This document shows positions 23,069 through 29,310 of a stretch of DNA of 29,393 nucleotides, one piece after another; positions within the stretch are counted from its first letter, which is position 1; every line of letters begins with the position of its first letter. A model generated the notes under the pieces. That model was not told where the DNA came from. It saw only the letters and a program-made list of their open reading frames with translations, and made no database searches. The stretch comes from Micromonosporaceae bacterium (GTDB lineage: Bacteria; Actinomycetota; Actinomycetes; Mycobacteriales; Micromonosporaceae), in contig DPJL01000064.1 of assembly GCA_003543035.1 (NCBI GenBank), forward strand, positions 6,627-36,019, written 5' to 3'. The translations under genes and the position numbers were made by a program.

Positions 23069-23656
23069 ACACATCAACGACTCTCATCTCCTCGGCGCCG
23101 CCAATTACTAGTCGGGCGTGCACTCGTTTAGTAGTGTTTTCACACGTCAAACCTATGGGCCGGAGTCCGGTGATCGTGTGCGCAAAGATTTGGCGCTGAC
23201 AGACTTCGACGAGTGCCGGACATTTCAGCAGGTCAAACGACCGAAGCTGACTCAGGGCCGGGCGCGCCGCGGTGGCCGAAGGCTTAGCCGGCGGCGCTGG
23301 CCCGTGCCCTGGCGGTCCCGCTTGCGGGCCGCTCTAATCGTGTAGTGAGTAATTCGGCAATCAAAGTCGAAGACCTGGCCGAGATGCCGATGCTGTTGCG
23401 GGACAACGAGTTCCGGAAGTTCTGTGGCGTGATGTGTGTTTGCGGGCGTGGCGCGTCAGCAGTAGGAGTGCTGGGGGAATCTACTAGGAATATTTAGTCA
23501 TGCGCCAGCCACCTTGCCGCCCTCACCGCTTCGCATCTCCTTCCATCCATCAGCAGGAAACAGGAACGAGTGGTCACCGAAAGTGTTTGATCGGTACCGG
23601 GATCTGTTGCGAAGCAGCAGACTTGGGCGCCGAAGGCGCCAGAGTCCTTGATCGTA

Positions 23657-23679
23657 AACGGGCTGGTGGGCTGCCCGTT
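23657..23679. terminator. Possible terminator hairpin before the toxin-antitoxin promoter
   Basis: The arms AACGGGC (23657-23663) and GCCCGTT (23673-23679) pair perfectly over a 9-base loop. A T-run is lacking, so it is at best a weak intrinsic terminator. It may shield the toxin-antitoxin promoter from upstream transcription. Confidence 0.35.
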
Positions 23680-23708
23680 AGGGCCTATTGGACTTTAGGT
23701 TTGTGAGT

Positions 23709-23760
23709 TTGACGGTCTGTTCGGCTCGACATTATTAATCCCGGGGTGCATTCTTAATAC
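23709..23760 (+). promoter_or_regulatory. Toxin-antitoxin promoter with repeated ATTnTTAAT operator
   Basis: TTGACG at 23709-23714 is a good -35. An A/T-rich -10 area (CATTATTAAT) lies 15-18 bases downstream. ATTATTAAT (23731-23739) and ATTCTTAAT (23750-23758) are near-identical repeats 19 bp apart, each with a TTAA core. They overlap the -10 and the start site, as expected for autorepression by a ribbon-helix-helix antitoxin. No Shine-Dalgarno is visible before ATG 23761, so the mRNA leader must be very short. Confidence 0.55.
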
Positions 23761-24030
23761 ATGACGAAGCGGGTAGTGAAGAGCGTTTCCCTTCCAGGCG
23801 ATGTCGCCGAATACCTTGACACCTTGCCTAACGCGTCAGCAGAGGTCACTAGGCTGCTGCGCCGCAGCATGCTCAATGATCAGGTCCAGGCGCTAACGGG
23901 GCGCAAGAGTTCACCGGAGCGGATCGAAAAGGCTCGTGAGTGGGCACGGCGTGAGCTTGATGCAGCTAAGCAGGATGTCGAGGCCGGGGCCTATGAAGAC
24001 ATACGTTCGCAGATGGGGTACGCGGCTTGA
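23761..24030 (+). CDS. Ribbon-helix-helix antitoxin (VapB-like)
   Basis: The 89-residue protein begins TKRVVKSVSLPGDVAEYLDTL, the beta-strand plus first helix of a ribbon-helix-helix DNA-binding fold. ASAEVTRLLRRSML provides the second helix. The C-terminal half (ERIEKAREWARRELDAAKQD) is a charged helix suited to wrap and neutralise a toxin. The stop overlaps the next gene's start (TTGA, 24027-24030), so the pair is translationally coupled in the usual antitoxin-first order. It should bind the repeats at 23731-23758 and repress the operon. The exact family is not certain, but the operon structure makes the antitoxin role strong. Confidence 0.82.
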   Translation: MTKRVVKSVSLPGDVAEYLDTLPNASAEVTRLLRRSMLNDQVQALTGRKSSPERIEKAREWARRELDAAKQDVEAGAYEDIRSQMGYAA

Positions 24031-24437
24031 GTGACTTCGATCACCCGGTTCAGCTGATTCTTGACGCGTCCGCCTTGGCGGCATATGGAAACAGCGAAAC
24101 CGTGGGTGAGTTGTTGAGTGAAGTTGAAGAGGAAGATCACCTGATAGCTATACCTCAGGGAAGTCTGGCTCAGGCGCTCGGTGCCAACGCTCATCGCGGG
24201 CTCCTTGCTCTTCTGCTGGAACGTGATCGATGCGTAGAGGTCGATCCTATGGAGGACTGGGAAGAGCTCGGGAAATTCCTAGGCCTCGTCGGTACTGCCC
24301 ATGACCTTCACGACGCGGCGATAGTGCTCGCGGCCGTGCGGTACAAGGCTTACATCCTTACTGACCGGCCAAGCGACTATACGCGGATCTTTAAAGGTGT
24401 TCGTTGCATCAAGCTCGAAGCACCATGGGCCGACTGA
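24027..24437 (+). CDS. PIN-domain toxin (VapC-like ribonuclease)
   Basis: TTG 24027 overlaps the antitoxin stop, giving 136 aa. The opening HPVQLILDASALAAYG contains the first PIN acidic residue (Asp in LDASAL). A Glu/Asp-rich helix follows (SEVEEEDHL). Later acidic positions are in AHDLHDAAIVLAAV and YILTDRPSDY, placed like the remaining PIN catalytic residues. PIN toxins are Mg2+-dependent RNases that cut tRNA or rRNA when free of antitoxin (family knowledge). The segment between the first and last acids is more divergent than in classical VapC, so an atypical PIN subgroup is likely. A terminator hairpin follows at 24519. It probably stabilises the surrounding acquired region. Confidence 0.82.
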   Translation: MSDFDHPVQLILDASALAAYGNSETVGELLSEVEEEDHLIAIPQGSLAQALGANAHRGLLALLLERDRCVEVDPMEDWEELGKFLGLVGTAHDLHDAAIVLAAVRYKAYILTDRPSDYTRIFKGVRCIKLEAPWAD

Positions 24438-24518
24438 GGCGACTGGCGGAGGGTGCGTCTTGAAGCCTCGGAGGTTGTGCTCTTGAACTTCACTGACTAA
24501 GTTGAATGCGGTGCGACC

Positions 24519-24552
24519 AAAGGGCTGCCTGGGAAGCGACAGGGAGCCCTTT
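24519..24552 (+). terminator. Terminator hairpin after the toxin-antitoxin operon
   Basis: AAAGGGCT (24519-24526) pairs with AGCCCTTT (24545-24552). The inner arms CCTG and CAGG extend the stem. GTCTT follows. The position 82 bases after the toxin stop fits an intrinsic terminator for the plus strand, although the T-run is poor. Confidence 0.65.
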
Positions 24553-24598
24553 GTCTTATATGGAGAGTCCAGTTAGATCCTGCATTTGCGTTGTGTCG

Positions 24599-24620
24599 TA
24601 ATGGCACGCTAATGGCACGC
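24599..24620. repeat. Perfect tandem 11-bp repeat beside the tRNA scar
   Basis: TAATGGCACGC occurs twice head to tail (24599-24609 and 24610-24620). Short tandem repeats close to a tRNA attachment core often serve as arm-type binding sites for tyrosine integrases. Here no integrase gene is visible, so the role is inferred. One copy per helical turn would place two bound proteins on one DNA face. Confidence 0.65.
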
Positions 24621-24636
24621 GAGATCAGAAACGACG

Positions 24637-24673
24637 AAGCCCAGATTCGGGATCATGTCCCTGATCTGGGCTT
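24637..24673 (-). terminator. tRNA terminator hairpin downstream of the tRNA-Gly fragment
   Basis: The 10-bp arms AAGCCCAGAT (24637-24646) and ATCTGGGCTT (24664-24673) form a perfect stem, with an inner GGGA/TCCC pairing. On the minus strand it begins seven bases after the encoded CCA end of the tRNA fragment. That is the normal place for a tRNA gene's own terminator. Its retention suggests that this side of the scar is the original chromosomal flank. Confidence 0.7.
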
Positions 24674-24679
24674 TCACAT

Positions 24680-24723
24680 TGGAGGGGGCGACGGGAATCG
24701 AACCCGCGCAATCAGTTTGGAAG
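24680..24723 (-). tRNA. tRNA-Gly(TCC) 3' half only: integration (att) scar
   Basis: Reading the minus strand from 24723 gives anticodon loop CTTCCAA (anticodon TCC), stem strand ACTGA, a four-base variable loop, T-arm GCGGG-TTCGATT-CCCGT, acceptor strand CGCCCCC, discriminator T and encoded CCA ending at 24680. The layout equals that of mycobacterial tRNA-Gly(TCC). The 5' half is missing: bases beyond 24723 cannot pair as the other anticodon strand (TCAGT is needed), and no D-arm or GGGGGCG acceptor strand is present. Identity breaking at the anticodon loop is the signature of tyrosine-recombinase integration into a tRNA. The fragment is therefore an attachment-site duplicate, not a working tRNA. 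The other junction, with the intact gene, is outside the window. Confidence 0.9.
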
Positions 24724-24790
24724 TGCCACACGCGTGGATCGGCCGACCGGGTCACCGCGAAGGACGAGGCCGGACGGCCGTGGCCCGGGC

Positions 24791-24967
24791 GTGATCGAGG
24801 CGTATACGCTGGCGCGGGACGAGATGCGGCTGGCAGGCAGAAGCCTCGCCGCGCAAGGAGTTCTTCTCGCGGACTCCGATGGCGCCGCATCACCGGTGAT
24901 GACACGCACGGCGAACTGGACCAGGGCAGATGTACGGGTGCTGAGCGGGCGTCCATTCGAGGCCGGA
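24791..24967 (+). pseudogene. Possible relic of a phage terminase small subunit
   Basis: From GTG 24791 the plus frame reads VIEAYTLARDEMRLAGRSL, then AAQGVLLADSDGAASPVM and TRTANWTRADVRVLSG. The pattern (a helix with ARDE, then a Gly followed by hydrophobics, a short D-G turn, a Pro and a later Asn helix) recalls the middle of P27-type terminase small subunits. Beyond about 24967 the frame loses protein-like character. It has no ribosome-binding site and lies 68 bases beyond the tRNA scar, where a prophage end gene would be expected. The resemblance is from memory of the family pattern and could be chance. Confidence 0.3.
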
Positions 24968-25087
24968 TCACCGGCCGACCGCATCGATAACGTAGAAGAG
25001 CACCAACCCGCCGCAGCAACGCACTACGACCGCTATCGCGCTGTACAGCAGCCACACCCGCGCGTCATCGATAATCACGCCGGTCAT
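24968..25087 (-). CDS. Possible 39-residue single-helix membrane peptide
   Basis: ATG 25087 opens a 39-residue frame with one strongly hydrophobic segment (VWLLYSAIAVVVRCCGGLVLFYVI), starting MTGVIIDDAR. It lies 36 bases downstream of the glycosyltransferase stop on the same strand. No Shine-Dalgarno is visible, and the opposite strand is also open, so coding status is uncertain. Confidence 0.3.
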   Translation of the reverse strand: MTGVIIDDARVWLLYSAIAVVVRCCGGLVLFYVIDAVGR

Positions 25088-25123
25088 CGTAAAGCGTGGA
25101 TGCAATCGGGGTGTCGTCGTTCC

Positions 25124-26449
25124 CTATCGGGTGGCTTGATCATTGCCAGCGGTTGGTTGCACAAACAGTTTGCGCCCAGCGAGAATGAGCCGGCTGGTGG
25201 CCCTGCCGGGAATAAGGGGATCTAGCAGGCGGCTAGCGACGCCGGACCAGCTCCAGTGCTCCTCGACGACCTGGCGGGCGGCCAGGCCCAGGGCACGGCG
25301 CTGTGCTGCGGGCATCAGCAGGAGCGCGCTGAGTTTTGTGTGAAGGTCGGGCACGTCACCGGATTCAAAGGCGGTGAGGTGGGCGAACTCTGGCGGATAC
25401 GCATGCGAGATCCGTGCCGCGACCTCGGCCAGCCCGGAGTGGCGCGCCACCAATGGTGGGGTGCCCGCTGCCGCGGCCTCTGCGGCAACCATCCCGAACG
25501 CCTCCGGGAAAACCGACGGCACAACGCTCACGTCGGCCAGTGGCAGCAGATGCACGAGGTGACGATGCTCAAGCGGGCCGGTAAAAAGCGTCCCTGGCGG
25601 CGCGGATGCTTCTAGCCCGGCGCGGTCCTCACCAAACCCTGCGATCACCGCCCGGGCACCGGTACCGGCGAGGGCTTGCAGCAGCAGGTGCACCCCCTTG
25701 TTGTGGCACAGCTTCCCGAAGTAGACGACGGTCGGCTGGTCATCGGCGAAAAATGTGGCGAACCGTTCGGCGTTGCCGTCATCAGGCAGCCGCTCCCGCA
25801 GGTTGCCCGGGTTGGGCTGGTCCAGCCGGGCCTGCGCGATGAGTGCTTCTAGCGCCTGCATACGCGGTTGTGGTTTCCACTTCTCGGTGTCAACGCCGGG
25901 TGGTATCTCGTGAACCCGGTCTACCGGCCCGCAGATGCCGGTGAGCACCTCACCGATGTGCCTGGAGCCGACATAGGTGGCGGCAGCCCCCGCGAGAGTC
26001 TGCTGGCCGAGGCGGGCCAGCTCTGGCCGGCCGCGCATCGAATACTCCAGTTCCGAGCCGTGTGCTTTGACGGCGTAGCGGGCGCCGGTGGCGGCACCGA
26101 CCGGTCCGCCCATCAGCACATGATTGGTGAACACGAGATCTGCCGGAAGGTGCTCACGCAAAACGGCAGCGTTGCGTGCCACATAGTGTTCACGTTCGGC
26201 GGGCGTGAAATCCTGCACCAGCGCGGCGTCAAGCCCGTCGTAGTGGTCCAGCACGAACACCGGCAGCCGGCCGTCGATGTCAGGCCGCACCGTGCCCGCC
26301 CCGCCGAGATCGAAGTCTTGCGGGTGGGGTTCCTGGGAGAAGACTGTCACGTCATGGCCGTTACGGCTCCATGCTCGTGCCAGCGACCGCGTATACACGT
26401 TCGATCCCGTACCGCCGAGCAGATAACCGTGCCAAAGCAGTATTCGCAA
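25124..26449 (-). CDS. GT4-family glycosyltransferase
   Basis: TTG 26449 starts a 441-residue GT-B-fold enzyme (MRILLWHGYLLGGTGSNVYT). The N-terminal Rossmann domain has the Gly-rich acceptor loop GGTGSN (12-17) and a likely catalytic His110 in FTNHVLMGG. The C-terminal domain has VVYFGKLCHNKGVHLLLQAL (241-260) and the retaining GT4 signature PEAFGMVAAEAAAAG with Glu316 and Glu324 (E-x7-E), which binds the nucleotide-sugar. It transfers a sugar from an NDP- or GDP-donor to a lipid, glycan or small thiol precursor; the substrate cannot be told. It sits just beyond the integration scar, so it could be cargo of the element or ordinary chromosome. A 54-residue frame lies 61 bases upstream on the same strand. 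Confidence 0.92.
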   Translation of the reverse strand: MRILLWHGYLLGGTGSNVYTRSLARAWSRNGHDVTVFSQEPHPQDFDLGGAGTVRPDIDGRLPVFVLDHYDGLDAALVQDFTPAEREHYVARNAAVLREHLPADLVFTNHVLMGGPVGAATGARYAVKAHGSELEYSMRGRPELARLGQQTLAGAAATYVGSRHIGEVLTGICGPVDRVHEIPPGVDTEKWKPQPRMQALEALIAQARLDQPNPGNLRERLPDDGNAERFATFFADDQPTVVYFGKLCHNKGVHLLLQALAGTGARAVIAGFGEDRAGLEASAPPGTLFTGPLEHRHLVHLLPLADVSVVPSVFPEAFGMVAAEAAAAGTPPLVARHSGLAEVAARISHAYPPEFAHLTAFESGDVPDLHTKLSALLLMPAAQRRALGLAARQVVEEHWSWSGVASRLLDPLIPGRATSRLILAGRKLFVQPTAGNDQATR

Positions 26450-26510
26450 CCAATGCCCCCGTTTTGTTGCAGCGCCGTGATTGTCGGCCCTGGTCGATCA
26501 GGTGTTGCGA

Positions 26511-26675
26511 TCAAATATCAACCGGCGGGCCCTTGCCCTTCAGGCTCTTGATCACCGTGACTGTGTCGGCGTCGGCGAGCAACATTGCCGACCGGATCAG
26601 ATCCCTGACCACCCTGCCTTCGGCATCACCCGCAGGTGCAGGAGATGGTATGGCCCAAACGTACGAGATGTGCAC
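26511..26675 (-). CDS. Small hypothetical protein (54 aa) upstream of the glycosyltransferase
   Basis: GTG 26675 follows GGTAGGTCCGAA, an acceptable ribosome-binding site. The product has a Pro/Ala-rich start (AIPSPAPAGDAEG), a helix VVRDLIRSAMLLADADTV and a basic end VIKSLKGKGPPVDI. The composition is protein-like and the opposite strand is poorer. It is in the same direction as the glycosyltransferase, 61 bases ahead of it. It may be a complete small protein or the C-terminal remnant of a larger lost gene. I do not recognise the family. Confidence 0.5.
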   Translation of the reverse strand: MHISYVWAIPSPAPAGDAEGRVVRDLIRSAMLLADADTVTVIKSLKGKGPPVDI

Positions 26676-27254
26676 ACTTCGGACCTACCAGAAGCGTACC
26701 CGTCGCGTAGATGAGCCCAATGGAGCGCTCAGGGCACGGGGGCAGGGACTTCAACCACCAGGAGATTGTATTCGAGACCCGGGCGGCCGAGAGCTGGTCG
26801 CCGAGGTTGAGCCCGGACACGAAGCAGCAGGAAATTGCAACATAAGTCTGGACGATTCAGGCAATGCTCGTCCGACTCGAACCTTCAAACCGCAGCTGAC
26901 AGCGCTGTCCGTTGAAACCTTCCCTTGGACCGGACATCTGTGAGCGATTTAGCCGACGGCTCCATGCGCACTCTATTCGCTGTCGCACCCGCTCATCGAT
27001 ACGTCCTCATCCAGATCCGACTGATCGCTTCTGGACTGCACCCACGGCAACCTACGCCTGGCCGGTGGCCTTCTCTAGCCGGCTCTCCTATTGGGTACCT
27101 TCGTCAGCCCGATTCTCCATCAGGCAGATTAGCAAGAGGAAGCGGCAAACGCTTCTGGCGTAACAGGTTTGGTCTGGCTGGGCTGCACCAGCCCAGAAGC
27201 GACTCCGGGGTAGGTTGGGTCGGCCCGGCTTGCATCACCCCGGGCAGCCGATGG
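26676..27254. other. Stretch of about 580 bases with no convincing gene
   Basis: Frames on both strands are short, start without ribosome-binding sites and look like antisense shadows or noise. The region is compositionally mixed, which fits decayed DNA next to the integration scar. One perfect 12-bp palindrome, GACAGCGCTGTC, lies at 26898-26909, loosely flanked by TTCAAAC and GTTGAAA. It may be a regulatory or recombination relic. The hairpin at 27150-27201 is described separately. Confidence 0.45.
27150..27201 (-). terminator. Two-part hairpin after the protease-inhibitor gene
   Basis: The outer arms CGCTTCTG (27150-27157) and CAGAAGCG (27194-27201) pair perfectly. The inner arms GGCTGG (27176-27181) and CCAGCC (27188-27193) pair with a 6-base loop. 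It lies 54 bases after the stop of the minus-strand inhibitor gene. No long T-run follows, so it could be a terminator or an mRNA-stabilising 3' structure. Confidence 0.5.
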
Positions 27255-27689
27255 TTAGAAGTTGAACAGGTAGCCGCCGGTGGCCACTATTGCCAGGCAT
27301 CGGTTGTCGAAGGTTTCCTTGTGTTCGTAGTAAGTGCCATACCAGACGCCTTCGGCCTTCACGGTGACGGGCGCGTATTCGCGGGTGCAGACTGCATCGG
27401 TAGGTGGGATCCGATGCATCTGTCCGTCGGCGCGGACTAGCTGTCGGCATGCCTTGCTTTTGTGGGGGTGTGTTCCGCCGGTGGGTTTGCATTGGAGTGT
27501 GGCCACGCTGTGTTGTCCTACCTCGGTGGCGATGGTGAGCAGGTAAGAGCCTGCCGCCTGGTGGGGGCTACCGGCTTGTGCGGCGGTGGCGGGCGGCGCC
27601 GCGAGGACGAGCGCGGCTAAAACCGCTACGGCGATGCCGATGGTCCGACTGCGGCCGTGGTGGCCTGTGGGCTGGATGTGTGCGGTCAC
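27255..27689 (-). CDS. Secreted subtilisin-inhibitor-like (SSI-family) protease inhibitor, predicted Arg P1
   Basis: I choose GTG 27689 (144 aa) because GGGAGGT lies 8 bases before it; the ATG at 27737 has no ribosome-binding site. A Sec signal (TIGIAVAVLAALVLAAPPATA) precedes the SSI domain: SYLLTIATEVGQ, TLQCKPTGGTHPHKSKACRQL, CTREYAPVTVKAEGVWYG, ETFDNRCLAIVATGGYLFNF. The four Cys form the family's usual two disulfides. Aligned to Streptomyces subtilisin inhibitor (CPM-VYDP), the reactive loop reads CTR-EYAP, so the P1 residue is Arg instead of Met. That predicts preference for trypsin-like proteases over subtilisin. The inhibitor would act outside the cell. The gene is followed by a hairpin at 27150-27201. 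Confidence 0.93.
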   Translation of the reverse strand: MTAHIQPTGHHGRSRTIGIAVAVLAALVLAAPPATAAQAGSPHQAAGSYLLTIATEVGQHSVATLQCKPTGGTHPHKSKACRQLVRADGQMHRIPPTDAVCTREYAPVTVKAEGVWYGTYYEHKETFDNRCLAIVATGGYLFNF

Positions 27690-28166
27690 GGTGGTGGACC
27701 TCCCGAGAATGTTGCGTGGCAAGGGGTCTCCCTGCATGGAGAAGCCTAGCCAGGTACCATTTAAACAACGTGATGTATAAATTTTTGTCTGTTGAAGTTG
27801 GGCGAGGTCGTCGAGTTGCCGGGACCGCGCCAGTGAACTGGCGGCCTACTGGCCATCCCACCGCTCGTGGAGCCCATCCCATCTGGTTACAGCTCGACAT
27901 GATCGCTCGCCGGTCGTTGAGTGCAGTGATGCAAACGCTCATATCGGCCGGTTCTTGGTCCGCTGAGGTTCTGGCGGCGGCCCATCTGAACAGCGAGGAG
28001 CTGGGGTCTATATAGGATTGTGCGCACCGGGAATTTGATCAACGCCTTGCGATGACGATCGCCGCGACAATAGTTAGCGCCGGTCTCACAGCAGTGCCAC
28101 CTCCTCGTGTAGGCGTTTTTAACATAATCGACTGACTTGGGTGCTACGCGGTGTAGGGGCGGAGTG
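27690..28166. other. Non-coding stretch between inhibitor and small membrane gene
   Basis: About 480 bases with no convincing long gene. The inhibitor promoter must lie in its left part, where an A/T-rich patch (27765-27788, around ATTTAAAC and TATAAATTTTT) stands out. Plus-strand frames here end at 28015 but are antisense-like or start unmarked. The right part carries a strong AGGAGG site on the minus strand ahead of a very short frame (28039-28089) and a possible -10 TATGTT near 28120-28125. Confidence 0.4.
28039..28089 (-). CDS. Possible 16-residue hydrophobic micropeptide or leader peptide
   Basis: GTG 28089 is preceded, 10 bases away, by AGGAGG (28105-28100), one of the strongest ribosome-binding sites in the window. 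The frame encodes MRPALTIVAAIVIARR, a short hydrophobic core between basic ends. An A/T-rich promoter-like patch lies upstream. It may be a leader peptide, a toxic micropeptide or the start of a broken gene. Coding status is unproven. Confidence 0.3.
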   Translation of the reverse strand: MRPALTIVAAIVIARR

Positions 28167-28412
28167 TCAAGGGCGCGGACGCGAGGCCAAGGCCCGCCTC
28201 ACTTGTCTGTAGGCCCAGAGGACGCCTTGATGGATCAGCACTCCGGCGCCGGTGTTAAGTACCGCCAAGCCGGTCGAGGCGAGCAATCCGGGCTCGAAGT
28301 TCATCGCGTCGGTGGCTACGAGCAGGATCGGCCATCCTAAGGCAGCGGTGACAAGGGCAACCCGCCACCAGCGTCCGAGGACCAAGCCAAGCAGGATCAT
28401 TGTCGGGATCAC
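28167..28412 (-). CDS. Small integral membrane protein (two to three helices)
   Basis: I choose GTG 28412 (81 aa) because GGAAGGAG then lies at proper spacing; a GTG at 28421 would overlap that site. Helices: MILLGLVLGRWWRVALVTAALGWPILLV and a second segment LLASTGLAVLNTGAGVLIHQGVLWAY, with a basic tail RQVRRALASRPRP. No family is recognised. It lies 96 bases downstream of the DoxX-like gene on the same strand, so both may be one transcript under the divergent TetR regulator. Confidence 0.77.
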   Translation of the reverse strand: MIPTMILLGLVLGRWWRVALVTAALGWPILLVATDAMNFEPGLLASTGLAVLNTGAGVLIHQGVLWAYRQVRRALASRPRP

Positions 28413-28508
28413 AATGGTCACTCCTTCCTATCTGAAACATGCGCTCATCGATATTTCCGATGCGTGCGCTGTGGACGCCACGCAGGTTGATGCACCCGAA
28501 TGCGTCAA

Positions 28509-28859
28509 CTACAGCGTCGCAAGCCGCAGGACGAGAGCGGCAGCGGCCAACGCCAGCATCGCGATCGGTGTAGGCAGGCTCTTCGCATCATCGGCGCGGA
28601 TGTGGGCGGCGACAGCGAGGCCGAAGTAGCAGACCAACCCGGCTGCCGAGGCGACCCCGATGGGTGCCCACAGCAGGCTCGCGATCAGACCCGCCGCCGC
28701 GGTCAGGAGGATTAAGGCCAAGTATTTAAGTTTGTCTGGCGAGACACCGACCCTGAGGTAGCTGCGGACCACCGGCTCGCTGTGGCTGAGTTTGCGGGCT
28801 GCGGCGAGCACCACAAGCGTGGCCAGGAGCAGCGACACGACGGTGGCTGCGACGAGCAT
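28509..28859 (-). CDS. DoxX-like small membrane protein
   Basis: ATG 28859 with GGAGGTTTCGTC before it gives 116 aa with four helices (VAATVVSLLLATLVVLAAA, ALILLTAAAGLIASLLW, GVASAAGLVCYFGLAVAAHI, AMLALAAAALVLRLA). The order of helices and the loops KLSHSEPVVRSYLRVGVSPDKL and HIRADD match DoxX-like proteins. DoxX proteins are small membrane proteins linked to redox and thiol stress in mycobacteria (family knowledge); a reaction is not established. It is divergent from the TetR regulator at 28946, with a palindrome between them, so it is the likely repressor target. Confidence 0.87.
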   Translation of the reverse strand: MLVAATVVSLLLATLVVLAAARKLSHSEPVVRSYLRVGVSPDKLKYLALILLTAAAGLIASLLWAPIGVASAAGLVCYFGLAVAAHIRADDAKSLPTPIAMLALAAAALVLRLATL

Positions 28860-28899
28860 GACGAAACCTCCACGGGTTGGTGGGCTATTCAATCTAAAC

Positions 28900-28917
28900 G
28901 CTTGTACAATTTCAAGC
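28900..28917. promoter_or_regulatory. Palindrome between DoxX-like and TetR genes (candidate operator)
   Basis: GCTTG (28900-28904), spacer TACAATTT, CAAGC (28913-28917); CTA and TAG outside extend the symmetry. It lies midway between the divergent starts at 28859 and 28946, in an A/T-rich promoter area. Position and symmetry fit a binding site for the adjacent TetR protein. Confidence 0.55.
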
Positions 28918-28945
28918 TAGACCCGGATTCGGAGGTGCACAAGTC

Positions 28946-29310
28946 TTGAGCCCGCAACGCAGTAACCGCTCACACTTGATCGAGGGCACGCTTCGCTGTC
29001 TGGACAGGCTGCCCCCTGAGCAGATCACCGCGCGGGCGATCGCGGCGGAGGCGGGCGCCAACATCGCCTCGATCACCTACCACTTCGGGTCGAAGGACAA
29101 CCTCGTGACAGAGGCGGTGATCGAGGGCCTTGACCGCTGGCTCGCCGACATCGCCCACCGTCTGGGCGATCTGGCATCGCAGACACCGGCTACCAGATTT
29201 CGGCGCGCGGCGGCAGTCTTGGAAGAAAGCCGGCAACGCCACACCGGGCTGGCGCGTAATTTCGTTGGCGCCCTTGCGAAAGCGCAGCATGACAACCGGC
29301 TGCGGGAGCT
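28946..29310 (+). CDS. TetR-family regulator, truncated by adapter sequence
   Basis: TTG 28946 is preceded by GGAGGT (28931-28936). The readable protein is 121 complete codons. The N-terminal helix-turn-helix is clear: RSHLIEGTLRCLDRL, ITARAIAAEAGANIASITYHFGSKDNLVTEAVIEGL, with recognition helix NIASITYHFGSK. A ligand-binding domain begins (RWLADIAHRLGDLAS, ATRFRRAAAVLEES). The gene stops being genomic at base 29310; the frame runs on through adapter by chance. About 70-90 further residues are expected for this family. It probably represses the divergent DoxX-like gene and itself through the palindrome at 28900-28917. Confidence 0.92.

Larger units (their letters stand above)
22373..23708. 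other. 1.3-kb stretch without a confident gene, probably decayed accessory DNA
   Basis: Many short frames overlap on both strands, but none combines a ribosome-binding site with protein-like composition. The least unlikely are 22507-22806 (plus, 99 aa, GTG start) and 23345-23497 (plus, GTG start, 50 aa, with the phrase VEDLAEMPMLLRDNEFRKF). I recognise neither. The first 100 bases must contain the helicase promoter. Repeated short motifs occur here: GCTCTTAAAGG at 22939-22949 and at 23029-23039, and a hairpin at 23035-23068. Two further GC hairpins lie near 23628-23644 (GGCGCC-GAA-GGCGCC) and 23657-23679. The pattern fits remnants left by earlier insertions. Confidence 0.5.

Noticed and set aside
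24791..25225. A full 163-residue plus-strand gene across the scar-side region
   Set aside because: Only about 60 codons look protein-like. The rest overlaps the glycosyltransferase 3' end and a better small frame on the other strand.
27578..28015. 145-residue plus-strand frame opposite the protease-inhibitor gene
   Set aside because: The first part is antisense to the inhibitor signal peptide, there is no ribosome-binding site, and the composition is Arg/Trp-rich noise.
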